The notes beneath the pieces are model-generated. The model searched no databases and had not been told where the DNA came from. It worked only from the letters and a program-made list of their open reading frames with translations. This document shows positions 26,794-40,266 of a stretch of DNA of 64,000 bases, piece after piece. A program made the translations under genes and the position numbers. The DNA is from Hybos culiciformis (taxonomy: Eukaryota; Arthropoda; Insecta; Diptera; Hybotidae): positions 2,708,538 to 2,772,537 of the forward strand of contig OZ023273.1 in assembly GCA_964007475.1 (NCBI GenBank), given 5' to 3'. How positions within the stretch are numbered: the stretch's first letter is position 1; every line of letters starts with the position of its first letter.

Positions 26794-29700
26794 CTAGTTA
26801 TATGATAAATTCAGATTAAAATAAACAGATAAGAATATGAATCACAATATTATTGATTTAATTAGAATTTTAAATTCTCTTCACTTTTATATAAATTGAA
26901 GTTTAATTCTGGGAATAAACGTTTTTAAAATTTTTAATGAAGATAAATTGATTTTCTAAATGTATTTTTCATAACATTAAATTGAAGTTTAAAAAGAAAT
27001 AAATTTGCAATAAAAATTGCAAAATAATTGTCTTGTGGCGATTTTGGTAAAAAAAAAATAAAAATAAATTAAAATTTAATTTTTAATTTTCCTTTTTGAA
27101 GTAAATATAATTCATATATTGTTTTGTTTAAAAGAAAATTATAGAAGGAAAAAGGTTTTTTTATTTAATTCCGGGTTAATGAAAGTTTTATTAAAACAAA
27201 AAATTAAGTCTTGCATTTACTTAATATTCCTAAACGAATCGAAGGTAATTTAATCTCAATATATAAAATAGATAGAACAATGATATCGGCGAGCGCCAAT
27301 ATCAGTACTAATACCGTCAACTTTCATTCACATTTTTGATAAAAGTTTATTTTAAGTTATTTTTTGATCCATATTTCAACAAAAATATTCAAATTTAAAG
27401 TGAACAGAAGCAATAAAGATGTTAAATTATAAATTCGCTAGATCAATGTAATAAAAGGAAAAAAAAAAAACAAAAAAAAAAAAAAGTTAATCGAGAATAA
27501 TCATGCGATTCCATCACAAATTTAAGTAAAAAAAAAAAAAATACATACCATTAAAAAATAAAAACAAAATTAACATAATCTTATGAAATTTCGTCTAAAT
27601 TTTAACATGCAATTTATAAGCGTTTTATTACATTTTAGTATATATTAATATTACATGAACAAGACAGTACAAAAAAAAAAAAAAGTTCAATAAACGATTA
27701 TTCGATTAGCGAATAGTAAACTAAGGAATATATTTTATATTGAAAGTATTTTTTTGAAAATAAATAAAAGTATTAATTTTACACATATGAATATTCTATC
27801 TTAATTTATTGAAGAAAAAACTAATAAATTTATAAGAAAATAGGTACATAATTCATAAATTTATTCATAGAAATCAAGAAAAATCCAAAAGATGTATTTA
27901 TTGAATAAATAAAATGGAATAATAAAATAATATACTTATAAAAAAATAAAAATAAAAATGTATCTATTAAGAGTGATCTTCAGGATTTATCTTTTCAGAC
28001 ATTCTGAGTTTTGGCCATAAAGATTTTATAAGATTTGTTGTTCTGGCGTGATAAGCTTTATAGAGTTAAGCTGTACATAAGGTCTTAAAGGATAATATAA
28101 GTTTATGTACAAGCTTATGTAAGTAAAGGTTTAGAAACTTAGCTGAACTCATACTAAGCTAATCTTAGAATAATTTAAGGTTATCATCATTGATCCAACC
28201 GTCTGATTTATAATTAATTAGTTATCATAATTGAGTAACCCTATTTTATTAAGCTTCAAAATAAAGTTTCCTATCATTTATCTTCAATGTAGTTTCACAA
28301 ATCAAAAATATCAAATTTTATAATGTTAACTGATTTCCATTCAATAAATTTAACATTGCTTCTTTAAATAAGAATTTCTTTCAGTATGTTTTTTTTTTAT
28401 TTTATAAATAATATATTTTTTTCATGTCAATTTCCTGTGAAAACATTATTTATAGACACTTTGATAGCATAAAATATAAAAATATATATTAATCGAATTT
28501 TATATTATAGAAAACATTAAACTTTAATATTCTTTATCATATTTTAAAATGCTATTAATTTTATTTATGAAGTGTTAGTCCTTTTGTAGAGAAAAAATAA
28601 AACAGCAGTGATACAAAATGGGCACATTATTTTAATGCACAGACCATACATTAAAAAAAAAAAAAGAAGAGAAGTTATATGGAATGAAAAGAAATTTCAT
28701 ATCATGAAACAAGCACCGATTTTTCAATATTTTTTATTTCACTTTGTGCTAAGGAAATTATAAAAGGTTAAATTGCTTTAATGATGAGTATATGGTTATT
28801 GAATTATTTCCGCCAAAAAAAAAAATTGTATTATAAAAACTTCCAAAAACTTTAAAATTGGCTTAAAAACCTTATAAATGCAGTTTTTTATAGTAGTTTT
28901 GGTTTAAATTTTTTTTTTGTTTGAAATTATATGCCGCAAAAATTTGAAAAATTTCCAAAATCCGAAAATATTTTGTTTAAGTCTTTTGTATATAATATGT
29001 GTTGTCAACTGGTCTTTCTAATCAATGTGCAAGTTGAATATTGTTTACTGCGAAAGTTTGAATCAGATCCATTACCAAAAGCAGTTAATACAAGGCAAAA
29101 CTCAAAGAGGATTTTCCCTTAAAATAAAATTTTCCCTTTATTAAAATTTTGCTTACTATTAATTGAATTCATAATTTCCATTTGCTCTTCTTTCCTTAAT
29201 TTAGTTTAAAGGTCTTAAGAATGAGCATAAAATTTTGTATACCTACTTTATGTCGAAGCGTTATAAATTTTATTAAGTTCCAAATTTGGTTTTCGAAAGT
29301 ATAACTGATGCTTCAGATTGGTTTAATCTATGCCAATGAATTTTAATTTTTTCTATAAATATTATATTAAAAAAAAAATTCATTTTTTCTTTTCACCTTT
29401 AATAAAATAATCCTAAATATAAAAATTAAACAAATTTTCCTTTATATAATTAATTCGAAAATATATATAAAAATTATAAAAATGACTAAAACTTATTTAT
29501 AAAATCACTTAGACCCTGGAACCATTAACATAATGTACGAATTAAGTATAAGATTACATATTTATAATTAAAAGTTTAAAAGAGAAAAAGAAGAATTTAT
29601 AATGTTTTTTTTTTACATCATCACACCAATAACAGTGACGGCGTGACATTCAGATAACCAAATCTTGATTTGTATAATATTGTAATACATTAAACGATGG

Positions 29701-29810
29701 TATTACCTTAATCAATATTCTGAACACTACTTGTATTCTTTAGTGTTCTTTCAATTTAGTTAATTATTTGCCTAAAATTTATGAAATGTTTAGAATATCT
29801 GAATATTGTT

Positions 29811-31667
29811 TTAAAGAGGCCTACTTCCTGGCTCTAAATTATTATATGAAGCATAAGCTTTATTGGCCGCCCAACGATTGGAATCCTGTGATGGATCATA
29901 ACCATTATCGTAACCATGATGTAAGTTTATCGCTGAATAATCTAGAATAAAATAATTAATGAAAATGAAATAAAATTTCCATTTTTTTTTTTTGAAAAGC
30001 CATAACTTTATTTTTTTTTCAGTTCAGAAGAAAATATTTCGCTTACCATGATCTTTATCCCAATAATGAGTTTGAGTTTCAACTAATTTTGGATGAATTT
30101 TGCATAGTGTATTATGCTTCAGATAATAAACTATATAGGTCACCATGCCAAGTATTCCAATGTTTATGCCAACGGTTGAGAGCACGAATGCGACTAGAAC
30201 CATTTTCAGATGTGCAATTTTCATTAAAATTATAAGCGGCAATATAACTAACCATTTTAATTTTTTCTTTATTTTGTGAGATGCACGTGGAGCTTCTGAT
30301 AAATAAATTTGTATAACTTTGCTTAGACATAATTTTAACATGATCATTAATTAAAAGAATGAAAATATCGAAATAAACTAAGACCCACTTGTAAAATCAG
30401 GAAATTCGTTTTTTTTTTTTTTTTGATTAGTATTCAGAATTCAGATATAAAATTTTTTTTTTTTTACTATACACAAAAAAATTATTAATTCACTTTGGGC
30501 TAAGTGGATTAATTAATGAAAACCTGATTTCCATAGTTTCTTAATTTTTGTCGATATTGATATATTGAAGAATAAATATGTAAGAATGAAAAAAATTCAT
30601 ATTGTTCTTACCGTCTGCTAAGCTTTTTTCACCACCTTCAACTTTGATTCCAGAAAAATTATCTACCGCAAATTGTACTCCATGATTTTGAACAAATCTT
30701 TGAATTGCTCTTTTGAAGAATTTCCAAATCTTCGTTACTTCGCTATCGTCTAAAAAAAAAACCCACGGTGTTAAAAAAATATTCAACGAAAGCAATAATT
30801 TATTTCATTTACGAGAATTGGTAATATTGAATTACCATAACAAAAACATAAATATAAAGTATGAAAACAGGAAAACTTATTATTTCCCATTACCATCTTA
30901 ATAAAACAATAATGTAAAAAATTTCCAACCTCATTTTTTGAACAATTTTTCCTTCTACTAATGTTTAATTAAAAAAATTACTGAGTTCTACAAACTATCC
31001 CCCCTTTATTAGACCATTCAGAACGATAAATATGCCAAAAGAAAATCAACCATAATGTTAACTAATAAAGACAAAGATCTTATAAAATTCTTACAATGAA
31101 AATGAAAATGTTTAACCAATCAAAATTAATTATATCCGAATTAAATTAAATAAAGTTCAGCGAGAAACCGTCATAGAATGGGTTGTTAACGTAAATTCTG
31201 GTTTTAGTTATTGCATTAAAACCGCCAAAAATTCTAATCTTACCATGATAACCTTTTGTTTCATCAAATAACAATATTTCACTAGGTTCATTTAAGTAAA
31301 TAAATTTAACTGGTGTTATGAAATCATTTCTAGTTACATTTGATGTTTCAATTTCTGTTAAGGCTCTTTTATTATTTTCATTTTGAAAATAATTAATTTG
31401 ATTTGTTGCTAATGACCAAACTTTTTTTGCCACCCGATATTTAATGCAAGAAAATAATTTTTTAGATAAAAAACATTCTTTTTGATTTATTTGTAAATAA
31501 TCATCATTATTTTTATTATCATTTATTGTTTCACTATATTTATCATTATTATTATTATCACTATTTCTAATTGATTGAGAATTTTCAACTAATTTTAAAT
31601 CACTGATTAAAAACAATAATAAAATATTTGTTAGCAAATAGCGTAAAATTTCAATTTGACGTGACAT
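29811..31667 (-). CDS. Osiris-family (DUF1676) protein, complete, 4 exons
   Basis: A 313-residue protein from exons 31667-31244, 30749-30612, 30295-30047 and 29941-29811; all three introns are phase 1 with GT/AG ends. Parts in order: signal peptide (hydrophobic about 11-21); Asn/Asp-rich linker (about 31-58); two cysteines (C65, C74) in KECFLSKKLFSC, the Osiris two-Cys region; the DUF1676 core with FFKRAIQRFVQNHGVQF (about 152-168); a basic KIKKKLK followed by a long hydrophobic segment (about 202-246); and a Tyr/His-rich tail with AANKAYASY, resembling the Osiris AQxLAY motif. Osiris proteins are insect secretory/endosomal membrane proteins linked to cuticle formation. The joined exons reproduce the whole family layout, so the call is firm; which Osiris member it is cannot be told. 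Reading through the first donor would stop after 173 residues and lose the domain. Confidence 0.9.
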
Positions 31668-34600
31668 AATTTTTAAAAAAAAAATGTATTTAAATTTTTT
31701 TATTAATTTTTATTTTTAATTAAAGATTTTATTTAAATTTAAATTAATCCATCTGTTTTATATTTATTTTATATTAATTTTTCCAATATAATAAAATATA
31801 TCCAGAGAATTCATAAGTAATATTTTTTTATTTTGTAATGAAAATTGTTTAACAGCTAATTAATAAATGGACGCGAGTCAATCATTTCTTTTATATAAAT
31901 ATTCTTATTTTGTAGGTCAAATATTCTGCATGAATGTTCACCTATTCCTTGATAAAATATGTAATCTTAAACTTTTACTATCAAAGTTTTATTAGGGGGG
32001 GTTTAATTGAAAAACACATTAAATGATATTATTTATTTGCTTTGAGAAATTTTATATGGATATTATAATCTTGAACTATTTATATATATAAAGAAATCAA
32101 GTATTTCGTCGTTAGATTGTTAAGAAAATTTTCTTAGCCATATCGAATATTTTTCAATAAGTATTGTCAAAAATGATATGCAAATCTTTTTATCATCGAT
32201 TAAGTTAAAATATTAATAAAAAATTATAACAAAAGGCTAAACTTTCGACCATCTTTATAAAAAAAAAATTGTGATTCTCATCTAACTATGAAAAGTATTC
32301 GAAAACTAAATGAATTTTATTTTGAAAAATATTAATATTTTAGATCAACGCTTGTGGTGCCGTATGTGAATAAAATGTTCAGTACATTAGAAGGTATATT
32401 TATTTCGTGAATTAAGGTACTTTACTATTTTCAAAAAATTTTACATTAACATTTTTCTCTTTCAATTTTTGATTTTCTTAATTCAATGCCTAAACCTTAA
32501 GTACTTAGCCACTAAATGTTTTTTACGGGAAAGTTTTATAACAATTATGATTTAGGATTTAATACTTTCAGTTTTGAATAGTAAATTTTTGAGATTTTAA
32601 ATTCCATATTTTAGCTAAAACTGTCTGCTAGTACACTTACTTACTTGACATTATTCCACTTTGAACACACATATTTACTATAAAATTGGGAAAAGAATAT
32701 CACGGATTTTCTAATGTCATCCCATATAAAAACGACTTTTATTTTCCTTTCAATTGAATGCGGTTTTTGTGTAAATTTTCCGCAACTAAATTGGAGTGAA
32801 TTTAATAATTAGTGGCAACAAAACTGAAACAAAAAAAACTAGTTAAATGAAGTCACACTCTAAAAAATTTCTTTGTTCTTAACAAATCAAAATAATTACT
32901 TATATTTGTTCTTGGAAGGATAGTGTATGTTTACAATATAACTTAATTGTTTGTAATAAAGATTTAATGTTAATTTTTACCGAATTAACATTTTATACGC
33001 ATAATTAACGAAGTATTCGAGATTGAAATGATGAATTGACAAGAGAGAATCCTCTTAACATAATTCCTGAAGATTTAAAAAATTAAAATTACATTAAGCT
33101 GTCGGTTTCACATAATGGACGGGTTACATGTTGAATTATAAGAAAAATACAATATTGTTGGTCGAATCAGAGTCGAATCAAAAGGAAATCATTATGCTTC
33201 TAATTTTTTTTTTTATGTGTAAATCAATTATTAATATAATTTATGTTTCGAATATGTGTATAAATTCCGAATAGATATTTTGTTCATATTTCCGATTACA
33301 AAAACTTTCTCATATATGCAATTTTAAACCGCATAGAAAATAATAATGTTTACCATCTGATAATATGATATTGTGGTTTGTTTAATTTATTAATTTGAAA
33401 GTGAGAAACTAATTTCTTTGGTAAAAATATAAATAAATATTATTATTATTGCAAATTACAGTAGCTCAGGAAGATCAAATAAAAATAGAATGTGTAGATA
33501 ATATTTAAGTTCTTTTTTAGTGATATTGTGTAAAAGTTCTGAGATTTTACAGAATTTATGTTTGAAAGTATGTAAAGTCTACTTTGGTGCATATTTCCAA
33601 GACAAAATAATATTTTTAAGGTGATGATTTTGTTAATGCTGCGCTTGTTTAACTCCCGCAAACGACACCTTCCTTGTATAAACGAAGACAGCCGGTTTTA
33701 ATTATTAATTCTAATAGTAATCCAAGATGATTTATTTAATCATGTGCAACAAAATGTTCATTGATTTTTTGGATAAATATGTAGGTATTTTATTATTGTG
33801 AACCTTTTTGGTTAAATTAGTCTTCAACAAACATAACTCAAATGATTTTTTAAATTTTATTATTAATCTCATTACTAAAGTATCACTATAATTTAGATCT
33901 GTAACAGAAACTGTCCTATGGGTTGTCCTTTGAACGGGCGTACTAATGCAAAAACACATGGATAGCCTTTAAGTTTTCCTCTGGCGTTCAATCAAATATA
34001 AAAAAAAAAAAAAATCGACCCACTTTTTAGTAGGCATTTTGTGTTTAAGTAAATTATAAATTTTCGAAAATAATTAATATTGCATACGAGGTACAGGCTA
34101 AAAGTTATAAATTTGAGCAAAAAAGGACAAAATTATTATATACTTCTCAATAGAATTTAACCATAATTCGCTCGGAGCAAATCTTTGAAGTTTAAATAGA
34201 TTTAGTAAATTAAGTAAAATCTACCTAAAAAAAATAATTTATTAAAAAAAAACATATTTCCTTACCATTTCATATTCTGATTATACCCATGAGTAAAAAA
34301 AAAATTTAAAATCATGGATTTATAAAAACAGACCTCGTAAAATTATTCGCAGAAACAATATGTAGGTACGGATAGGCAAAAAAGAAGTACATTATATGTT
34401 TAAACTTTTTTTTTAAATAAATTGTTGAAAAAAAGTATAATATAAATATTTCATATAATTTAATTCTAAACCAGATTTCTAAGAAATCTTGTTTGAAATC
34501 TAAAATTGAAAATGAACTTGATGCATATATAATTGAAGTATGGAATCTGAATTTTAAATAATAATTATCATGAAATAGGACTTTGATTATGCGAAGAAAA

Positions 34601-35652
34601 CCTGAATTTATATATAAAAAAAAAAATAAAAAAAAAAAAAACATTTATTATCGTTAGGATCACTTTCAAAACATACTTTCACAAAAAAAATTATTAATTA
34701 TAAACCCTAAAACATTGAAATCACACATTTGCCAATTAACTATCTCTATAACACTTTTCATATTATAAGTAGATATTGAATTTTAAAAAGAAATTTAATG
34801 TGCTATCAATAAATTGGTAAATTTTATATGATAATTTTATTTTTTAATAAAAATTTATTTCAAATGGTAATACAATAAATCTAATTGGACTTTTATTTTC
34901 CTTGTGAAACACTAATTTTTAAGTTTCTCTTCTTTTGGATAGTGTAATATGAAACTTGCTGCACTGTTATAACAGGAACTCCTCGCTTGTTCAAGAAAAT
35001 CTTATTGAGGTGTCAAATTGCTTTAGAATTTGAAATTTGATTTATTTAGAACTGTGTTTCTATTTAAGCTAAGAACTTGCAAACCATACTATGACAGAGG
35101 ATCTTACAAAACATCTGTACTATTACTATGCAATTTTTTTTTTTGTTATATCAAAATTAATATTTGCTAATCAGAAAATATTAACATCATGTTCTTACAA
35201 TCAATATGTTGATAAATAATCTCATTTAATAAAAAAAAAATGTGTTTTTTTTAAGAATTATGTCTAACAGTCTCACAAAAAATATATTAAAGGAAAAATA
35301 AAGAAACCACAATAAAACATGATCTTTATCATTTCTTATCCAAATAAAAGCGATATTCTCTTAAATGAACAGATTTTTTTTTGTCCTGTCCTCTATTGAC
35401 CGGAAGTTGTTAGAATTTATCAATGAACCAGTTCACAGGTATATTTTATTATGATTTTAATATATACAAAAGAATAATATAAAATAGTCAAATTATATTT
35501 TGGAACTTGTGTTAAAAACCATTTTATGATTTTTAAATTTATATTATAACTAAAAATTATAGTCTATCACTAAAATGCTTATAAAACAATAATGATTTGC
35601 CAAAATTAAATACTCTGAATTCGAAAATTTATTTTAATCTCGACTAAAGGAT

Positions 35653-35695
35653 GAGGGATTCAACCATTTCGAGTTTTTGAATGTTAGAATCCCTC
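35653..35695. repeat. Small hairpin, 9-bp arms
   Basis: GAGGGATTC (35653-35661) and GAATCCCTC (35687-35695) are perfect inverted copies with a 25-base loop, lying just upstream of the MITE. Confidence 0.7.
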
Positions 35696-35907
35696 AACCA
35701 GCCAAGGATGTAAATAATTTTCATATAAAATTTATATATTTGAATTTTTTCTTATAAAAGTTATTTCCAATGATTCGGACTGTGATTTGGATTTCGATAA
35801 AAATTTTTCATTATTGTGTTTACTGCTATAACTGTTAAGTAATGCTTTATGGTCCTTAAGAAACCTAAAAATAATGTTTTGCCTATGTTTGTGATCAAAG
35901 TATCTAA

Positions 35908-36131
35908 TGCTGGCCATATACGGTCCAACTTCGTTGTACAACATGTTGACAACATTGCAAGTTGTATCGTGTGTGGGCAAGTTGACAACTTGTTGGCCGA
36001 CCAATTTGACGGTTGGAAGTTGGTTGGCAAAAAATATAAAAATTCTAATATTAAGTTGTATCGTGTGTGCCAAAACGTACAACTTGTTGTCAACATGTTG
36101 TACAATCAAGTTGGACCGTGTATGGCCAGCA
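35908..36131. mobile_element. MITE, 47-bp TIRs, TAA target duplication (PIF/Harbinger-like)
   Basis: The 224-bp element begins TGCTGGCCATATACGGTCC and ends with the inverted copy (…GGACCGTGTATGGCCAGCA). The arms match over 47 bp with three mismatches. It is flanked on both sides by TAA (35905-35907 and 36132-36134), the 3-bp TWA-type duplication used by PIF/Harbinger elements. The interior repeats AAGTTGTATCGTGTGTG twice in the same orientation. It is non-coding; four overlapping open frames in it are accidental and must be mobilised, if at all, by a transposase elsewhere. Superfamily assignment rests on the target site only. Confidence 0.85.
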
Positions 36132-36684
36132 TAAAAAAAAAAAATATCTTAAATCGAAAGTTGAAACTCAGCTTCATTTCCAGTTCTTATTATTAATTTT
36201 TTTATGTTTTTCTGAGATATTGAAAAATTCTAAAATCTGACTTATATTACAATGGTACTGAATTTTAAAATAAAATTCACATAATAGAATACTGTTTTTT
36301 TTTTCCGTTTTTTGTTATTCATTTTCTTGGCGCTTCATTAATAAATTAAGTTTTATCATTTTCAGCTCATTAAAATTAACAAAAAAAAAAGAAACTGAAA
36401 TTTATAAAATTTATTGATCAGACCCCAAATTTAATCGGCAATAAAGTTCAATATTGAACTTTTTTTGTACAAAAATTTTTTATTTCATTAAAAAATTATA
36501 AAAGAACTTAATTTTTTTTTTTTTTTGAATATTTTATTTTATTCGAGAATATTAAGAAATTCAATAGAGGTGATATCATTGGAACAGCAGGTCTTATCAC
36601 CTTATTATACTTTTATTTAATAAATAATTTATTATGATTATGCATTTAATTATAACTTGATTGTGTGTTATAATATGAGTGGAC

Positions 36685-36948
36685 TTTGCTGGACCGTCAA
36701 CACGAATCATATATATACGAATCATTGTATATGCATACATAATGTGGCTCTTTTTTAACAAATATATATATGCAGTAAGTATATTTTGGACTAATAAAAT
36801 TCTTATTTTTGCTTTTAATTTGAAAAAATATGAATTAAAAATTTTCTTATCTTTTTTTTAGAATATTTCTTCGGAGCAAAAAAAAAAATTAATAACTTTA
36901 TACATATTATCATGAGTATTCAACATTATTATGCCATGGTCCAGCAAA
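36685..36948. repeat. Weak inverted repeat (possible MITE ends)
   Basis: TTTGCTGGACCGT at 36685 and ATGGTCCAGCAAA at 36936 are inverted with one mismatch in 13, about 240 bp apart. No target-site duplication is evident. Confidence 0.3.
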
Positions 36949-37592
36949 AAGATGCCAAATTCATTTTTATTACAAAGTGGTTTATATTTTAAAAGAAAAA
37001 CATAGTATATCCGGAATATTTAATTATGTGAAATGAAAACTTTGTATTTATTATAAAAGTCATATGAAATACTTTTCTTGGTCAGTTAAATATATGCACC
37101 TATAGTTTGTTGCTTTAAAATAAAATTAGAATAAGAAATAAAAATTCATTCATATGTCAATCAGAAAATCAACTTTAATTACAAATTTGTAAATAGAAAA
37201 TAATAATAATAATAATATGTAGGTATCTATGTACATAAATACACAACATAAACTTTATTGAGAAAGTTCTTTATACATATTTATATTTCTATGTAGTTGG
37301 ATTTTTATGTCAAGATTGTTTCTAACTATTAGCATAGACAAATAAAAAAAAAAAATCCATGAGAAAAATTTAATAAATCGTATAATTCAATCAATCGAAT
37401 TGATCAAATTTCAAATTATGAATATTCAATAGATGATAAAAAAAATATATTTTCTAAATTAGCATAAAAGAAACAAGTTTTCTCATCTGCGAGCAAAAAT
37501 TTTAAATAAGTTTTTTTTACCACAAAAATTATCTACACTGAAAAATAATTAATTTTATAATAATAAAAATGCATATGAAATGAACCCATAAC

Positions 37593-37712
37593 GCATGCAA
37601 AGAAGGAGCTAATAAAGTTGGCCGTAGATTAGAACAAAAACTTAAAAAACAAGAACTCCTGTTTTGGGTCCAATCACATTATAATCCTCATAAATTTAAT
37701 ATTTCATACTAG
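37593..37712 (+). CDS. Possible 3'-terminal exon, unidentified
   Basis: An open plus-strand frame of 39 codons ends at TAG 37710-37712, with a poly(A) signal AATAAA at 37770. It reads KEGANKVGRRLEQKLKKQ then ELLFWVQSHYNP, a composition far less biased than the surrounding chance frames. There is no ATG in frame, a stop lies shortly upstream, and I cannot place a strong acceptor or name a family. It could equally be a fragment of a retrocopy or chance. Confidence 0.25.
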   Translation, partial: ACKEGANKVGRRLEQKLKKQELLFWVQSHYNPHKFNISY

Positions 37713-39250
37713 GGTTGAAATCATTTTTAATTATGGTTTTAATCACGACGGGAATATTGTGTGTTACCCAATAAATACATAATATTATCTTTAATGTATA
37801 TATTTATGATTTTAATTGTGATCATTTTATATGATTTTAAATAAAATTAATGAAATTGAAACTTGAATAACTATATGATGAATGTGTATGTAAACTATTT
37901 GTGCAATAATTTTAACATAGATAAATAACTCTTATAAATAATAATTATTACAAAATGATAAACTTGTTTAAATTTTCTATCTTCATATTTTCACTTTTAT
38001 TTAGTATTTATATTTTATGTTTTTTTTTTTAACTATGATTATTTACATCAGTAAATTTTTTTTGCATAAATGGCTAATTATTTTTGATTGCATGGGTGGC
38101 AAAATATCTCTTTAATAACTTTAAATTTATTACTTAATTTTGTATTAAAATTATTTATTTTCAAACTGCATATAAATTTAAAAAATAAAAACAAAAAAAA
38201 AAAAGAAACACATGAATTAAAATATTGTTGTGGCTACTTGCTGTTACAAGTAGGTGATTTCACACGATTTTTAACTATGATATAAATTTAACATAATATC
38301 TATAATTTTATTTTTATTTTTTTTTTTCATATAATGTTATACACACAATTATATAAATTTTTGCAAACAAAAATATTTGTCGCATTTGGATCTGTTTTTT
38401 TTTTTTTATCAAGGCCAAAATGTGTCGAACAGATTGCATCAATAAATTTTGTTGAATTTTGCAACATGTTTTTCAACATTTTATATATATATAAATTTTT
38501 TCTCTCTTATTCTAAGTATGAATTCATGGGTGAATAGAATAGAAACATCTAAATAGAATTATACTAAACAAACAAAGTCAACACTCGTAATAAAAGAAGA
38601 AAAGGATAATGTGTTGAAGGCTCTGATGTTATGTTTACATATGAAAACTGAAGAATGAAAAAACTTAATTTAATACTTCTTACACAGACAGATCACATTA
38701 CAATATTTACTCCATTAACTTTATTATGAGACAATTATTGGGCTGACATACTCATATTACTTTCATATATTAAATCTTAAAAACGTTAAGATGAACACGA
38801 AATATCTTATTGAGTCAGATTCAGTAATCAGAAACAGACGTTAAGTTTTTTGATTATAATTGCAATTAGTAGAATTCTGAACAATATATCGAAAAAAAAA
38901 AATAGTATGTAATACATAAGTAACGGTGGATATCACTTTACTTTTAATATAATGTTTTAATATTTTTAATATAATCAAATTAATATTTTTTAAAATAATA
39001 AATATACAATTAAAATAATAAGAAAAAATATTTGTACATATTTCTAACAAATTTTTTTAATTTTTTTTGTATCAGACTGTGTGGACATGGAATAAAATTA
39101 CATGTAAAATAATAATGACAGCATCACGAGTAAATTTAAGCTTTTATGTTGTGACATTATGATTCCTTTTTTTTTTTTTTATATAAATTTAGTTCAATAT
39201 CAATCAAATAATTTGAATATCGAAATTAATTTTATTTTTTAGAAAGCAAC

Positions 39251-39309
39251 AGTATTACACTATCAAGCCAATAGTATTACACTATGAAGCCAATAGTATT
39301 ACACTATGT
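39251..39309. repeat. 22-bp tandem repeat, about 2.7 copies
   Basis: The unit AGTATTACACTATCAAGCCAAT is repeated head to tail; the second copy has one substitution and the third is truncated. Confidence 0.9.
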
Positions 39310-40266
39310 GAAAATAAAAATCATCTAAAATCCTAATTTAACACTATTATATGAAGTATATATTCATACAATATACACTTATTGAGGTCAACCAAGTAAT
39401 TCTTTCAATTTACATAGTAATTTGAATAAAAAAAAAGAATAAAAAATTATTATGTTAAAAGGGTTTTATAATCACTCTACTATACTTACCTTATAATTCA
39501 CATAATTTAATTATTATTATATATTACAAAGATATAACAAGTTGAAGAAAAATAAAAAACTGTATGCGAAATAAAATTATCATTGACTGGTTTTTTTTTT
39601 TTTTTGAAAATAAAATTCAATGATCATAAATTATTGTTTATGTATGTCTGCTGATACACAAAAAAAAAATAACAAATTTTACCGTTAATCCAAACGCCGT
39701 TATTGCAAACATATCATTAATGTAATTATTGATTAGTTTTATATGCAAAAAGAAAAAAAAAGCATAAACAAAATTAGTAATATAAACAGAAAAATAAAAA
39801 ATTTTAATATAAAAAAGCAAAACTGAATTTTTTTTTTTCTGGTGCATCAAAAATTAAAAGCAAAAGAAAAAAAAAAGAAGAATTCTGAAAACCATAACTT
39901 TTTCCTTATTAAATAGAGTTCTTCATAAACGCAAAGATAATGTTAAAAGTTATATTCCATTATTGGAAGGTAATTAATTATATGTCAATAATAGATTCTA
40001 TTCTTGCGAAGCATATATTTTCTCTAAAATGCATACAAGTCGTTTCGAGATTTTCAATTCATATGAAATCAACTGCAGCTGAATTAAGTGGGAAGTAAAT
40101 AAAGAATAATAGTAAGTACTTGCAAAACCTAAAGAACATAATTTATTTTTAAGATAATTGTGTTTCAAAATTTAACAAGAAAAAAATTAAAACAAACTTA
40201 AACCAAAAATGTGAACAGGAAAACTTAATTTATATAAATTAAAAATACCTATACAAAATTACTACT

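Larger units (their letters stand above)
11486..29810. other. Gene-poor region between Serrate and the Osiris gene
   Basis: About 18 kb of AT-rich DNA with long A/T homopolymers. Apart from the individually listed patches and repeats I see no supported gene. The open frames present are short, hydrophobic or Lys/Asn-rich and lack family resemblance. One weak minus-strand exon candidate (26738-26793) is listed separately. Confidence 0.6.
31668..40266. other. Gene-poor region between the Osiris gene and the SDR pair
   Basis: About 8.6 kb, AT-rich. It contains a MITE (35908-36131), a hairpin (35653-35695), a possible 3' exon (37593-37712), a weak inverted repeat (36685-36948) and a 22-bp tandem repeat (39251-39309). 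The remaining open frames have no family resemblance. Confidence 0.6.

Noticed and set aside
29768..29950. Plus-strand 60-codon frame
   Set aside because: Antisense shadow of Osiris exon 4.
31146..31667. A 173-codon single-exon gene at the Osiris locus
   Set aside because: The last 33 codons are intron read-through past a good donor (CATG|GTAAGA). Splicing to 30749 restores the Osiris domain in frame.
33732..33959. Minus-strand 75-codon frame with a less biased N-terminal third
   Set aside because: Considered as an exon, but no donor or acceptor fits and no family is recognised.
34312..34644. Minus-strand 110-codon frame starting with a Phe run
   Set aside because: The start is a poly-T tract and the rest is low-complexity hydrophobic; no splice partners.
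35732..36196. Four overlapping open frames on both strands, 75-125 codons
   Set aside because: They translate the inverted repeats of the MITE and its interior. The arms lack stops by composition; no domain is present.
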